A stretch of 64,000 nt of DNA, from assembly GCA_965223045.1 (NCBI GenBank), contig CBDCVN010000013.1, positions 2,356,001 to 2,420,000 on the forward strand, written 5' to 3'. Every line of letters begins with the position of its first letter. Position 1 is the stretch's first letter. Origin of the DNA: CBDCVN01 sp965223045 (lineage in GTDB: Bacteria; Deinococcota; Deinococci; Deinococcales; Trueperaceae). The notes beneath the pieces were generated by a model. The model was not told where the DNA came from, searched no databases, and worked only from the letters and a program-made list of their open reading frames with translations. Shown one piece after another: positions 52,972-61,814 of the stretch. The position numbers were made by a program, and so were the translations under genes.

Positions 52972-54090
52972 AGCTTCAACTTTGGGGCGTTTAAAAAACC
53001 CTTTAATTCGTTCTACTAATGATTCATGCTCTTCGATTTCTTCACCTACTTCTTCTGCAAAAGCTTCTAAGGCTTCTTTAGCTTTAGGGCTTAGATGTTT
53101 AGGCACAACAACACTAGCAGTTACTACCAAGTCTCCCATGCCAAAGCGCTGTAATCTTGGCATACCTTTACTACGTAGTCTAAATTGTTTGTTAGGCTGT
53201 GTTCCCGCTGGTATAGTTAGGATTTCAGGACCATCCATTGTAGGAATTTCAAAGGCCGAACCTAAGGTGACTTGTGCTAAACCAAGATTAAGTTTATAGT
53301 GCAAGTCATCACCATCACGTGTAAAGTGCTCATGAGGCTCTACATTGATAGATGCATACAAATCACCAGAGCCACCACCTTCTAGGCCAACATTACCTTC
53401 ATTAGGAATTCGTACACGATAACCTGAATCTATACCCTTAGGAAGTTGTACTTCTACATTCTCACGCACTTTATTTCGCCCGCTACCCACACATTTACCG
53501 CAGGGGGTAGTAATAATCTCCCCTACACCACGACATTGTGGACAGGTATGTGTAGTTAACATAGTACCTAGAAAAGATTGTGTTTGTTGGCGTACTTGAC
53601 CAGCACCATTACAACTAGGACAAGTTTGTTTTCCTTCACTGCCGGGTTCAGCACGTGAACCGTTGCAACGGTCACAAGCAGCTAAGCGATTAACTGTTAC
53701 TTCAACTGTAGAGCCTTCTCTGGCCTGCTCGAGCGTAATGCTCAAATCAACTTGTAAATCCTCACCCTGTAAGCCTTGTCTTCTTTGAGCACCTGAAAAT
53801 CCACCACCAAAACCTGCTTGCCCCATAACAGAGTTGAAAAGATCAAAAATATCGCCTGTAAAACTAGCACCGGGGTCACTAGTGCCAAAACGGTCATAGC
53901 GACTACGTTTTTCAGGGTCAGAGAGGACACCGTAAGCCTCATTAATTTGCTTAAATTTTTCAGCAACTTTAGAATCATTAGCATTTCTATCTGGATGATA
54001 TTTCATAGCCAGCTTACGATAAGCGGACTTTATTTCCTGTGCAGAAGTGTCTTTAGTTACACCTAAAAGTTGATAATAATCTGTTGCCAT
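52966..54090 (-). CDS. dnaJ: Chaperone protein DnaJ (Hsp40)
   Basis: A 374-residue type I DnaJ that stimulates DnaK ATPase and binds unfolded clients. The J domain has the HPD motif in YHPDRN (about 32-34) and a short G/F region (FGGGFSGAQRR). The zinc centre has four CxxCxGxG repeats: CDRCNGSR, CPSCNGAG, CPQCRGVG, CGKCVGSG. The client-binding C-terminal domains follow. The ATG at 54090 follows TATAAT-N7, so the message is probably leaderless. dnaK is at 771-2666, 50 kb away, and no HAIR box was seen here. The last codons overlap the convergent SDR gene. Confidence 0.97.
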   Translation of the reverse strand: MATDYYQLLGVTKDTSAQEIKSAYRKLAMKYHPDRNANDSKVAEKFKQINEAYGVLSDPEKRSRYDRFGTSDPGASFTGDIFDLFNSVMGQAGFGGGFSGAQRRQGLQGEDLQVDLSITLEQAREGSTVEVTVNRLAACDRCNGSRAEPGSEGKQTCPSCNGAGQVRQQTQSFLGTMLTTHTCPQCRGVGEIITTPCGKCVGSGRNKVRENVEVQLPKGIDSGYRVRIPNEGNVGLEGGGSGDLYASINVEPHEHFTRDGDDLHYKLNLGLAQVTLGSAFEIPTMDGPEILTIPAGTQPNKQFRLRSKGMPRLQRFGMGDLVVTASVVVPKHLSPKAKEALEAFAEEVGEEIEEHESLVERIKGFFKRPKVEAS

Positions 54091-54097
54091 AAGATGT

Positions 54098-54103
54098 ATT
54101 ATA
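54098..54103 (-). promoter_or_regulatory. Leaderless -10 box (TATAAT) of dnaJ
   Basis: TATAAT on the minus strand, then 7 nt, then the dnaJ ATG at 54090. No Shine-Dalgarno is present. Confidence 0.5.
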
Positions 54104-54295
54104 ACTAATCAAGCTAGAAAATCTATACTATTCACACTCAGATTTGCAGATGTTAGGCATTGAAGTTTCATAGGGTGTCTATACTCTCAATTCTAGTAAA
54201 GATAAAAGTAACTTCTTCTTAACAATGTAAATTGCTTCCTGCCAAATATGCACCACCACTTCCTTACCCCTAGCAAGGATTACCTTAAAGATACT

Positions 54296-55099
54296 TCATT
54301 TTAGGTTTTCGCTAAATTTAGGCAACTTTCTGCGCATTATATATCTTGCTACGCTAAAAGCACTAATATCATTTAAAGTGCCCACAATAGTATATTCAGA
54401 GGTAACCCTTTGTATTATAAGGCATTTTTTATCATATTCAACTAGCACGCTTTGAAAAGTGTCCAAAGGCAGTTTTTCACTTATCTCGCTAGCAGCTTTT
54501 CTCAAAATTTGAGCTTGTGCACACAATACCTCAGGATTATTTAGAGGGAATTCCCCTACTTTTGTTAGTATTTCCCCTTCACTATTAAGCAGCCATAAAA
54601 ACTCAAGACCCCCTTCCATTCGCAAGCGCTCGAGCTGTCCCTTAAAAGCTGGGGCATCAAAGTTTATTTTACTTCGAGCAGGTAATTCTTCTTTAGGTTC
54701 TTGTGTTGCATCCTCGCTTCCCTGTCTTGTTTTTAGCTTATTGAAAATTAGGTCAATTATATATAGCAAGGTATCTGGCTTGAAAGGTTTTTTGACTATG
54801 CCTACTGCCTTATATTCACGAGCTTGAACCTTGGTTTCAGGATTAACTATACCAGAAATAAGAAGTACTGGTATACTTTTTAATTTCGGGTCATTTTTAA
54901 GCATCTTACAAAACTCAAACCCATCTATTTCTGGCATAACAACATCAGCTATTATTAGAGTAGGTCTTTGGTTCTCTAAAACACTAAGCCCTGCTTTGGC
55001 ACTCTCAGCAGGTAACACCTCAACTCCTTTAGGTTTCAAGATACGCTCTAAAGCCTTTCGCACGCTAATGCTATCGTCTACTACTAAAACCTTTGCCAT
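54296..55099 (-). CDS. Response regulator with C-terminal roadblock/LC7-like domain
   Basis: This 267-residue protein has a complete CheY receiver (1-120) with the acidic pair in VLVVDDS, phospho-acceptor Asp52 in LIIADVVMPEIDG and Lys104 in IVKKPFKPD. A linker is followed by a C-terminal domain (about 150-260: KGQLERLRMEGGLEFLWLLN, FQSVLVEYDKKCLIIQRV) that looks like a roadblock/MglB-type fold. Such domains contact small GTPases in polar motility systems, which is an inference here. AGGAGA precedes the ATG. It lies 175 bp after the chemosensory operon on the same strand and probably belongs to its output. Confidence 0.85.
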   Translation of the reverse strand: MAKVLVVDDSISVRKALERILKPKGVEVLPAESAKAGLSVLENQRPTLIIADVVMPEIDGFEFCKMLKNDPKLKSIPVLLISGIVNPETKVQAREYKAVGIVKKPFKPDTLLYIIDLIFNKLKTRQGSEDATQEPKEELPARSKINFDAPAFKGQLERLRMEGGLEFLWLLNSEGEILTKVGEFPLNNPEVLCAQAQILRKAASEISEKLPLDTFQSVLVEYDKKCLIIQRVTSEYTIVGTLNDISAFSVARYIMRRKLPKFSENLK

Positions 55100-55274
55100 T
55101 TAATCGTCTCCTAATAATTTATGACTGCCATCATATCCTTATATGTTAAGGTTCAATTTTGAACATTTTGTCCCAGAAACCCTGTTGCTCATCCCCTTGC
55201 TCATTCCATCACAACCCTAACTAAAATAAGAACGCCTATTCCTAATATCCCTTGAGAATACAGTTCATCATGAA

Positions 55275-56030
55275 TTAAAAAGTTAGCTTAGCTTCATCCT
55301 TGTCTTCATGATCTAGCTCAACAGCCACAGCTAAAAGTAAACGGCTTATCTCCATATTCATAGTAGATTTTTCTGGATGAGCATCTTTTCTAAAGAAAAA
55401 CTCAGTGTGTGGACGTCCTTGTACATCATGAAACAAAGCAATCACAGCTTTTACACCAGTCAAGTCACGGTACTCAGCATGAACCAAGACATTGTCCACA
55501 AAAGCCAAAAACGCATCACCACCGTCAGTGCGCACAAAGAGCTGGCCTACCTTACAAGCACTAGATACAGTAGTAATAATGTTCGATAGGTCAAAAGATT
55601 CAAGGGTACCATGCATTTGTGCCCCCTGAATCTCATACCTTTTTGGCTCACTAGAAATTCCCATGCCTAGGCGCAAACGAATAGCCGTTAACAATTCCCT
55701 AGGGCTAACATTATCAGGTAAAGGGAAATAGGGACCAGCAACAGAGTCAGTCACTGGCTTATTGTGATTTTGAAGTAATACAAAAGGAATACTTTTAAAT
55801 GTCTCATCACTATGCATAATGCCAAGCAAATCAAACCCTTCCATATCTTCTAATTGGTCAACACTAACCATAATATCAGGGGTATGATGCTCGAGCATAG
55901 TCAAAGCATAAAGCCCACTCTCAGCTAGAGTGCAGATAAAACCATCATCCTCAAAGTGTCTTTTAAAAGGTCCTCCTACTTTACTAGGCATAACTAGCAA
56001 CACTTTTGGATGTTGGGGAGGAGTTATCAC
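55275..56030 (-). CDS. Pseudo-receiver plus DUF4388 (PATAN-like) protein
   Basis: A 251-residue protein. The N-terminal receiver-like domain (8-125) starts KVLLVMPSKVGGPFKRHF, where the acidic pair after the first strand is missing. The usual KP is not found at GPYFPLPDNV, so phosphorylation of the classical kind is doubtful. The C-terminal DUF4388 domain (about 135-240) has MHGTLESFDLSNIITTVS and GQLFVRTDGGDAFLAFVDNV, then VHAEYRDLTG. DUF4388/PATAN proteins act in pili-type chemosensory and gliding systems. The start is GTG at 56030 within GTGA, overlapping the cheA stop, so it is coupled to the kinase. Confidence 0.85.
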   Translation of the reverse strand: MITPPQHPKVLLVMPSKVGGPFKRHFEDDGFICTLAESGLYALTMLEHHTPDIMVSVDQLEDMEGFDLLGIMHSDETFKSIPFVLLQNHNKPVTDSVAGPYFPLPDNVSPRELLTAIRLRLGMGISSEPKRYEIQGAQMHGTLESFDLSNIITTVSSACKVGQLFVRTDGGDAFLAFVDNVLVHAEYRDLTGVKAVIALFHDVQGRPHTEFFFRKDAHPEKSTMNMEISRLLLAVAVELDHEDKDEAKLTF

Positions 56031-59000
56031 AAATATTCCTCTAGGCGCTTGATTAGTTTAGTTTCATCAACTGGCTTGGTTAAGTAATCATTAGCCCCTA
56101 ACTCAAAAGCTAGGTTCATGTGTTCTTGTCTTGCTCTTGTAGTCATAACAATAACAGGTAATTCTGCTGTTTCCCTACGCCTTCTTACAGACTCAACTAA
56201 TTCATAGCCATTTAAACGGGGCATCTCAAGGTCAGTCAAAACTGCATCAAAATTAGAATCACTTAATAGAACATCAAGGGCTTCTTGTCCATCACTAGCA
56301 GTTATTATATCAAAACCTAAGCGACTCAATTTCTTACTGAGTACTTTACGTACACTCAAAGAGTCATCTACTAGTAGAAGTCTACGTTTGGTTTGTACTT
56401 GTGGTGCTGCAATTGTAGTGGCTTTTTGTCCAACTAGTTTTAACTGTGTCAAGTTTTGTAAACCAGTAGGATCAAGCATAAGTATTACTTCACCTGTAGT
56501 GATAACGGTTGTTCCTGACAAGTAATAAAGTTGCCGCAAAAAGTCATTAAGTGGTTTAATAACCACTTCCTCTAAAGACAAAAATTCATCAATGGCAACA
56601 GCAAACAAGTCCTTACCTGTACGCAAGAACAACACTGATACTTCTTTCTTACCCTCAAAAAAGTTTGTGTCTAAAGCTAGTAGCTCGTGAACAGAATAGA
56701 TAGGAAACTCTTTGCCTTCATAGTTAATATAATAACTATCTCCACGCTTTTCAGGAACAAGGCTTTGTAAAGCATATATCGCTTCTATAGGGAAAGCCAT
56801 TGTTTCCCTTGCCACTTTGAAAAGTAACACCTCAGAAATAATAAGTGTTAGTGGCAATGTTAAAACAAAGCGTGTTCCCTTATCGATTTCACTCGATAAT
56901 GAAACGTTACCTTTCAGTTCTCGTACGGTGTTAGCTACTGCATCCATACCAACCCCACGTCCTGCATCAGTAGTAACTTTTTCTGCTGTGCTTAAGCCTG
57001 CTAGAAAAATTAATTCCATTGCTTCTTCAGAACTTAATTGCTCTGCTTCCTTAACACTCAAAAGGCCGCGTTCTATAGCCTTTGCTTTAACCGCTCCCAC
57101 ATTAATTCCAGCCCCATCATCCTCTACAGTAATAATCACACTATTACCACGATAAGAAGCTCCCACTGTTAACTTGCCTTGTGGGTCTTTACCTTTGAGT
57201 AAGCGTTGTTCCTGGTCTTCTATACCATGAATTAGAGAGTTTCTTACCAAGTGTAAGAGTGGTTCAGCTAGAGCTTCCAGAATAGAGTTATCAATTTCGA
57301 CATTTTCTCCAGAAACCTCTAAAGAAAAGTCTTTTTTTGTTTCACTATCGCTTTGGCGTAACAGGCGGCTCAAACGTGCAAAAAGCTGAGCAATAGGTAC
57401 CATACGTGCCCGACTTACTTGGGTACGTAAAGAGCGTGAAAGTGTTTGTAAACCTTCTACTTCACTGTCTAGTCCTTGTTTTAGACCATCAATCTGGCGT
57501 TGCAATTCACCTATATCATCAGCCATCTCGGAAATACTACGAGTAAGGATGTTTAGGTCATTGTAGGTATCAAATTCTAGTTCAGCAAAACGCTCACCTA
57601 CCGTTGTCGCAAGTTGACTCTGATTAGGTTTGCTTTCCTCATTTTGGCTTAATGCCTGAGCATCGGTAAGTTGGGGGTTTAAATATTGGCTCTCAAACTC
57701 TTGGGTTACACGCTCGAGCCTTTCACGGTTGCTATCTAAACTACCAGTCACCTCAGCAAATTGAGTCATTTGGTAACTCAAACGACCTCTGGCATTAACT
57801 AAGTTACCTACTAAGTCTAGAAGTTTATCTAGTTTGTCAACACTCACACGAATGGTGTCTGAACTCCGCTTTTGCACAGTTTTTTGCGAGGATGTTGAGG
57901 AAGAAGTTGCTGCTTCCTTTTGGCTTTGCTTTACAACTGCTTGTGCAGCAGGTTCAGGTTTTAGAATTTGTGGAGGTTCATCCAGCAAATCTTCAAGTGA
58001 TGCTTGGAAGTTACTTAGGTGTAATTTAAACTCACTCTCACTAGTATCTTCACCTTGAAGAAGGTAGAGCATCTCTTTAAGAGTGCTAGCCCCCTCAAAC
58101 AAGCTTTGTTGCACTTGTTCATCAAAAGACTTACTATCCTCACGTATTCTAGAGGAAAGCTCTTCAAGGCCATGAGCTGCTTCTGCTAAGGGTTCAAGTT
58201 CCACCATAGCAGCTGCCCCTTTGAGCGTGTGCGCAGCACGGAAAAGTTTCTCACTATCTTCTGAGAAATCTCCCTGATTAGCAGCTCCTAATGCTAATAA
58301 AGCTTCGTCAATATTAGCAATATGCTCGAGAGCCTCAGGTACAAAGTACTCCAAGGTTTCTTTCTCTTCTTGCCCATAAGCTTTTAGATTTTGAACCAAA
58401 GTCAAAAAAGCTGATTGTGACTCTTTCGAATCACCAAATGCTGCATCTGGACCTGCTTCAACTGCTTCAGGCACAAAGGGCAATATAGTTGAGTCTCCTA
58501 AAACTTCACTCAGCTCAGCTTTTAAACCCTGTAGAGAGGGTACCAGGTCAACATCATCACCTAAAGTGGTATCAAGTAGTAACCCTAGAGTATTTGCGCC
58601 ATCATCTAAAGTTTGCTTGACACTATCATCAAAGGGCATTCCCTCATCACGAACTCTAACCATAAGCTCTTCTAAAACATGAGAAACATCACCTAAAGGA
58701 TTAAGCTCAACCATATAAGCTGCACCCTTAAGAGTATGTACTGCCCTAAAAAGCTTGTTTATTGACTCTTTCTCGTCTTCTTCCTGTCCTTGTTTTAAGG
58801 CAAATAGTGTAGCTTCAAGGCTTTCTAAGTGTTCTCTAGCTTCAGGTACAAAGTACTCAAGAGTCTCTTTTTCATTTTGGCCGTAAAGTTTTAACTCTTC
58901 AACAAATGGCAAGTCACTTGTATCTCGTAAATCCTGTGTTGCCAAATCAAAAGATGTTTGGCCTAAAGTTCCAAGTAAAAGCTCTTTACCACCTAATGCT

Positions 59001-59386
59001 GTCAGGTTAAGTCCAAGGTTTGCTTCTTTTCCTTCTTTTGATATGTTTTCAAAAGCACTACGCAAACAGGCCATAACTTGCTCTAAAAAACTAAAGAAGC
59101 TTTCTTGTCCTCCTTTAGTCAGTGTTGGACTCATATTACTAAAACGTTCCATTAAATTAGCTAAACTTGAGATTTGCTTGAATTGATAGAGGGCTGCTGT
59201 ACCCTTTATTTTGTGAAAAACACTCCCTAGCTCTTGAAAAACCTCAGTGCTAAAGTTACTTTGCAGCTGTTGGCTTAAATTCTGGACCTGAGATAGTGTT
59301 TCCCACATTTCCAGCAAAAAAGTATCTATCAAATCATTGCTATGCAGATTACTGTCGGGGGAAGTAGTTTGTAGGGAAGATGCCAT
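56027..59386 (-). CDS. cheA: CheA-type hybrid histidine kinase with three Hpt domains and a receiver
   Basis: A 1119-residue kinase. Three Hpt domains have histidines at 58 (FHKIKGTAALY), 217 (AVHTLKGAAYMV) and 386 (AAHTLKGAAAMV). A linker follows with no obvious P2 domain, then the P3 dimerisation helices from 510 (VSVDKLDKLLDLVGNLVNAR). The HATPase has LHLVRNSLIHGIED and VEDDGAGI. A CheW-like P5 follows, and a receiver (about 1000-1119) with Asp in AVLTDLEMPRLNGYE. The layout is that of PilL/ChpA-like kinases of twitching or surface-sensing systems. It starts 2 bp after the receptor gene, with AAGGCGG upstream. Confidence 0.95.
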   Translation of the reverse strand: MASSLQTTSPDSNLHSNDLIDTFLLEMWETLSQVQNLSQQLQSNFSTEVFQELGSVFHKIKGTAALYQFKQISSLANLMERFSNMSPTLTKGGQESFFSFLEQVMACLRSAFENISKEGKEANLGLNLTALGGKELLLGTLGQTSFDLATQDLRDTSDLPFVEELKLYGQNEKETLEYFVPEAREHLESLEATLFALKQGQEEDEKESINKLFRAVHTLKGAAYMVELNPLGDVSHVLEELMVRVRDEGMPFDDSVKQTLDDGANTLGLLLDTTLGDDVDLVPSLQGLKAELSEVLGDSTILPFVPEAVEAGPDAAFGDSKESQSAFLTLVQNLKAYGQEEKETLEYFVPEALEHIANIDEALLALGAANQGDFSEDSEKLFRAAHTLKGAAAMVELEPLAEAAHGLEELSSRIREDSKSFDEQVQQSLFEGASTLKEMLYLLQGEDTSESEFKLHLSNFQASLEDLLDEPPQILKPEPAAQAVVKQSQKEAATSSSTSSQKTVQKRSSDTIRVSVDKLDKLLDLVGNLVNARGRLSYQMTQFAEVTGSLDSNRERLERVTQEFESQYLNPQLTDAQALSQNEESKPNQSQLATTVGERFAELEFDTYNDLNILTRSISEMADDIGELQRQIDGLKQGLDSEVEGLQTLSRSLRTQVSRARMVPIAQLFARLSRLLRQSDSETKKDFSLEVSGENVEIDNSILEALAEPLLHLVRNSLIHGIEDQEQRLLKGKDPQGKLTVGASYRGNSVIITVEDDGAGINVGAVKAKAIERGLLSVKEAEQLSSEEAMELIFLAGLSTAEKVTTDAGRGVGMDAVANTVRELKGNVSLSSEIDKGTRFVLTLPLTLIISEVLLFKVARETMAFPIEAIYALQSLVPEKRGDSYYINYEGKEFPIYSVHELLALDTNFFEGKKEVSVLFLRTGKDLFAVAIDEFLSLEEVVIKPLNDFLRQLYYLSGTTVITTGEVILMLDPTGLQNLTQLKLVGQKATTIAAPQVQTKRRLLLVDDSLSVRKVLSKKLSRLGFDIITASDGQEALDVLLSDSNFDAVLTDLEMPRLNGYELVESVRRRRETAELPVIVMTTRARQEHMNLAFELGANDYLTKPVDETKLIKRLEEYL

Positions 59387-59388
59387 AT

Positions 59389-61779
59389 TTAAGCCGCCTT
59401 ATCTAATACAAAACGTCCTAAGCGCTCGAGTAAAACCTGAGAACGACCTCTCAAGCTTTCAGCCGATTGTCGGCCTTCTTCAACAATCCCTTGTGATTGC
59501 AAACCAGTTGCACTCATGCCTTGCAACCCTTTGTTAATAGCGTTCAAACGTTTAACTTGCTGCTCTATTTGTTCTTCTACCTCTTGAACAAATCCTGCTG
59601 AACGCTCTGCAATCTTACCTATATCTTCTAAACGCTCTCCAGTCTCACCAGCAAGTTGGTATCCACTTTCTACTTCACCTTTACCAGTTTCCACCAATTG
59701 GTTAACTTCAGAGATGTCTTCTTGTACACCTTTAATGAGCCTAGAAACTCTCTCAGAAAGTTTTGCCGAGTCATCAGCTAATTGGCCTACTTCTTCAGCT
59801 ACTACCGCAAAGCGCTCTCCAGCCTTACCAGCCCCTGCAGCTTCAAGCGAGGCATGCAAAGCCAATAGGCTTACCTGTGAAGAGATATCATAAATGGCAT
59901 CTGTAACTTCTGAGATTTCTTTAGAGCGTACATTAAGTTCACCCATACGTGCAGCAATTGTGTCTACCTCTTGACGAATTCTCTCCATGCCCTCTAGAGA
60001 ATTCTGTACAGCTTGCCCTCCTTGTTGCGAGGCAAGCAAAGTATTTTGAGTAGCTTGTGCTGATTCGGTAACATTGTTGCTAACGGTTTGCATACTGTTA
60101 ACAATTATCTTTAGACCTTCTGCTAGACGGTTAGCAGTATCAACCCTTGATTCATTGTTTTTAGCAATCAAAGCAGAAGTGTCAATCATATCATTAGCTC
60201 CCTTACCTACATCTGCAGCAGTCTCTTGAACCTCCTGAAGTAAAAAGTTAATCTCTTCAACCATAAGATTAGTTGCATCCACAACATTGCCTAAGGCATC
60301 TTCAGTAACTTGCCCACGCTTAGTAAGATCCCCTTCTGAAACCTCAATCATAACATCAAGAAAGCCCATAATATTTGCTTGCAGCTGCTCACGGCTTTCC
60401 TCAGACTCTTTACTTTGTAGCTCAATTTCCTCTACAGCTGTTCTTAAATTCACAATAGCGTCATTAAAACTATTTGCCAAAATCCCAACTTCATCATTTG
60501 TGTTTACATCTGCCAGCTCAGATAAGCTGCCCTGAGCAACTTTTTGCGCTACTTCAGTAAGCTCTGCAAGTGGCGAGACTAGTCTTCTGGTGAATGTGGT
60601 CATAGCTAGCAAGGTAATAACAATTGCAGATAGTCCAAAAATAGCACTCCAGAATGTAATGTTACGTATAATACCAAAGGCCTCATTAACCTTTTGTCTA
60701 ATCACTAGTGTCCAGTTTAGCTTATTAATAGCTTCAACTATTGATGTCAGAAAAGTAGTTTCTTGCTCGGGAATTATATTTAATTGCTTAAAGTTAAAAA
60801 ATGAGTTATCGCCTTGTTCATCTCTGAAAACAATTGCTCCCTGACCTTCTGCTAAGAAGTCTTGGAGTAGTTCTGGCCTCAGGTCCTTTGAAGACAAATT
60901 ATCACCTTGTTTAGGGTCAACTATCACAGCAGTGTCTTGATTAAGTAGGATAGCATGACCAGTATCTCCAAAATCAAGAGAAGCAACAATGTCAAACACA
61001 GCATCAACATTCAAAGTTGAGCGAATTACACCTATAATTTCATTGTTACTACCTAGAATAGGCAAAGAAATCAGCAAAGCATTAATGCCTGCACTTTCAT
61101 CAAACTCTGGCTGAGAAATAAAAACTGCCCCTTCACCATCATTCCAAGCAGCTTGCCACCAACCTTCATCAGCTTGATAATAATCTGACAGTTGTGCTGT
61201 AGAACCCAGAGTTGCTCCATACAAGTCTGTGACAAACACTTCAGTATGCTCAGGAAAAGCCCTAAGGAAATTATGTAGTTCTGCTGCAGTTATATTAACC
61301 TCTGCTTCATTAGAGATAATGCCTTGTATAAATAGGCTACTTTCTGGGTCATTTTCCGCATCATTACGCCATATCTTATCCAGTTCTTCTATCCCAGCAA
61401 TAATATCCTCTTGTGAGCCAAGATAGCTATCATTACGTTCTTGTAAAGCTTGTTCTATCAAACTTGATAGGCTTGCAACTTTGACCTGATTTGTTTTGTC
61501 AGCAAAAAAGCCTGCTATTTGCTCTTCAATACTTTCAGCAGTTAGAGAACGCTCGCTTGCCAATTGATTTTTCAAAGAGTTACGCAAGAGTATGTTAGTA
61601 GTTAGAATAGCAAAGCCAAATCCTATAATGAGCAAGGGAACAATGATTAGCAGTAACTTCCTATTAAGGCTTACAAATCCTCTTGCTTCTTTATCTTGAT
61701 TAAAAGACGCCCGAAGGCTTCTATCTAGGTCTTCATTTCTATCAACGATTATATTACTTTCTTTTGTACTTTCTGGCAC
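59389..61779 (-). CDS. Methyl-accepting chemotaxis receptor with dCache sensor
   Basis: A 796-residue membrane receptor. A cytosolic N-terminal tail is followed by a membrane helix (about 44-68) and a periplasmic dCache domain (about 75-360: TDLYGATLGSTAQLSDYYQ, DEGWWQAAWNDGEGAVFISQ, IRSTLNVDAVFDIVASLD). After the second helix come tandem HAMP domains and a signalling coiled coil. The tip SLLALHASLEAAGAGKAGER is of the PilJ/Deinococcus type (AAGAG rather than AARAGE). No C-terminal methylation-enzyme tether was seen. The start is GTG at 61779 with GGAGG upstream. It is cotranscribed with the receptor upstream and the kinase downstream. Confidence 0.93.
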   Translation of the reverse strand: MPESTKESNIIVDRNEDLDRSLRASFNQDKEARGFVSLNRKLLLIIVPLLIIGFGFAILTTNILLRNSLKNQLASERSLTAESIEEQIAGFFADKTNQVKVASLSSLIEQALQERNDSYLGSQEDIIAGIEELDKIWRNDAENDPESSLFIQGIISNEAEVNITAAELHNFLRAFPEHTEVFVTDLYGATLGSTAQLSDYYQADEGWWQAAWNDGEGAVFISQPEFDESAGINALLISLPILGSNNEIIGVIRSTLNVDAVFDIVASLDFGDTGHAILLNQDTAVIVDPKQGDNLSSKDLRPELLQDFLAEGQGAIVFRDEQGDNSFFNFKQLNIIPEQETTFLTSIVEAINKLNWTLVIRQKVNEAFGIIRNITFWSAIFGLSAIVITLLAMTTFTRRLVSPLAELTEVAQKVAQGSLSELADVNTNDEVGILANSFNDAIVNLRTAVEEIELQSKESEESREQLQANIMGFLDVMIEVSEGDLTKRGQVTEDALGNVVDATNLMVEEINFLLQEVQETAADVGKGANDMIDTSALIAKNNESRVDTANRLAEGLKIIVNSMQTVSNNVTESAQATQNTLLASQQGGQAVQNSLEGMERIRQEVDTIAARMGELNVRSKEISEVTDAIYDISSQVSLLALHASLEAAGAGKAGERFAVVAEEVGQLADDSAKLSERVSRLIKGVQEDISEVNQLVETGKGEVESGYQLAGETGERLEDIGKIAERSAGFVQEVEEQIEQQVKRLNAINKGLQGMSATGLQSQGIVEEGRQSAESLRGRSQVLLERLGRFVLDKAA

Positions 61780-61814
61780 GAGGCTACCTCCGAATTAAGA
61801 ATTCATGTAAAAAA

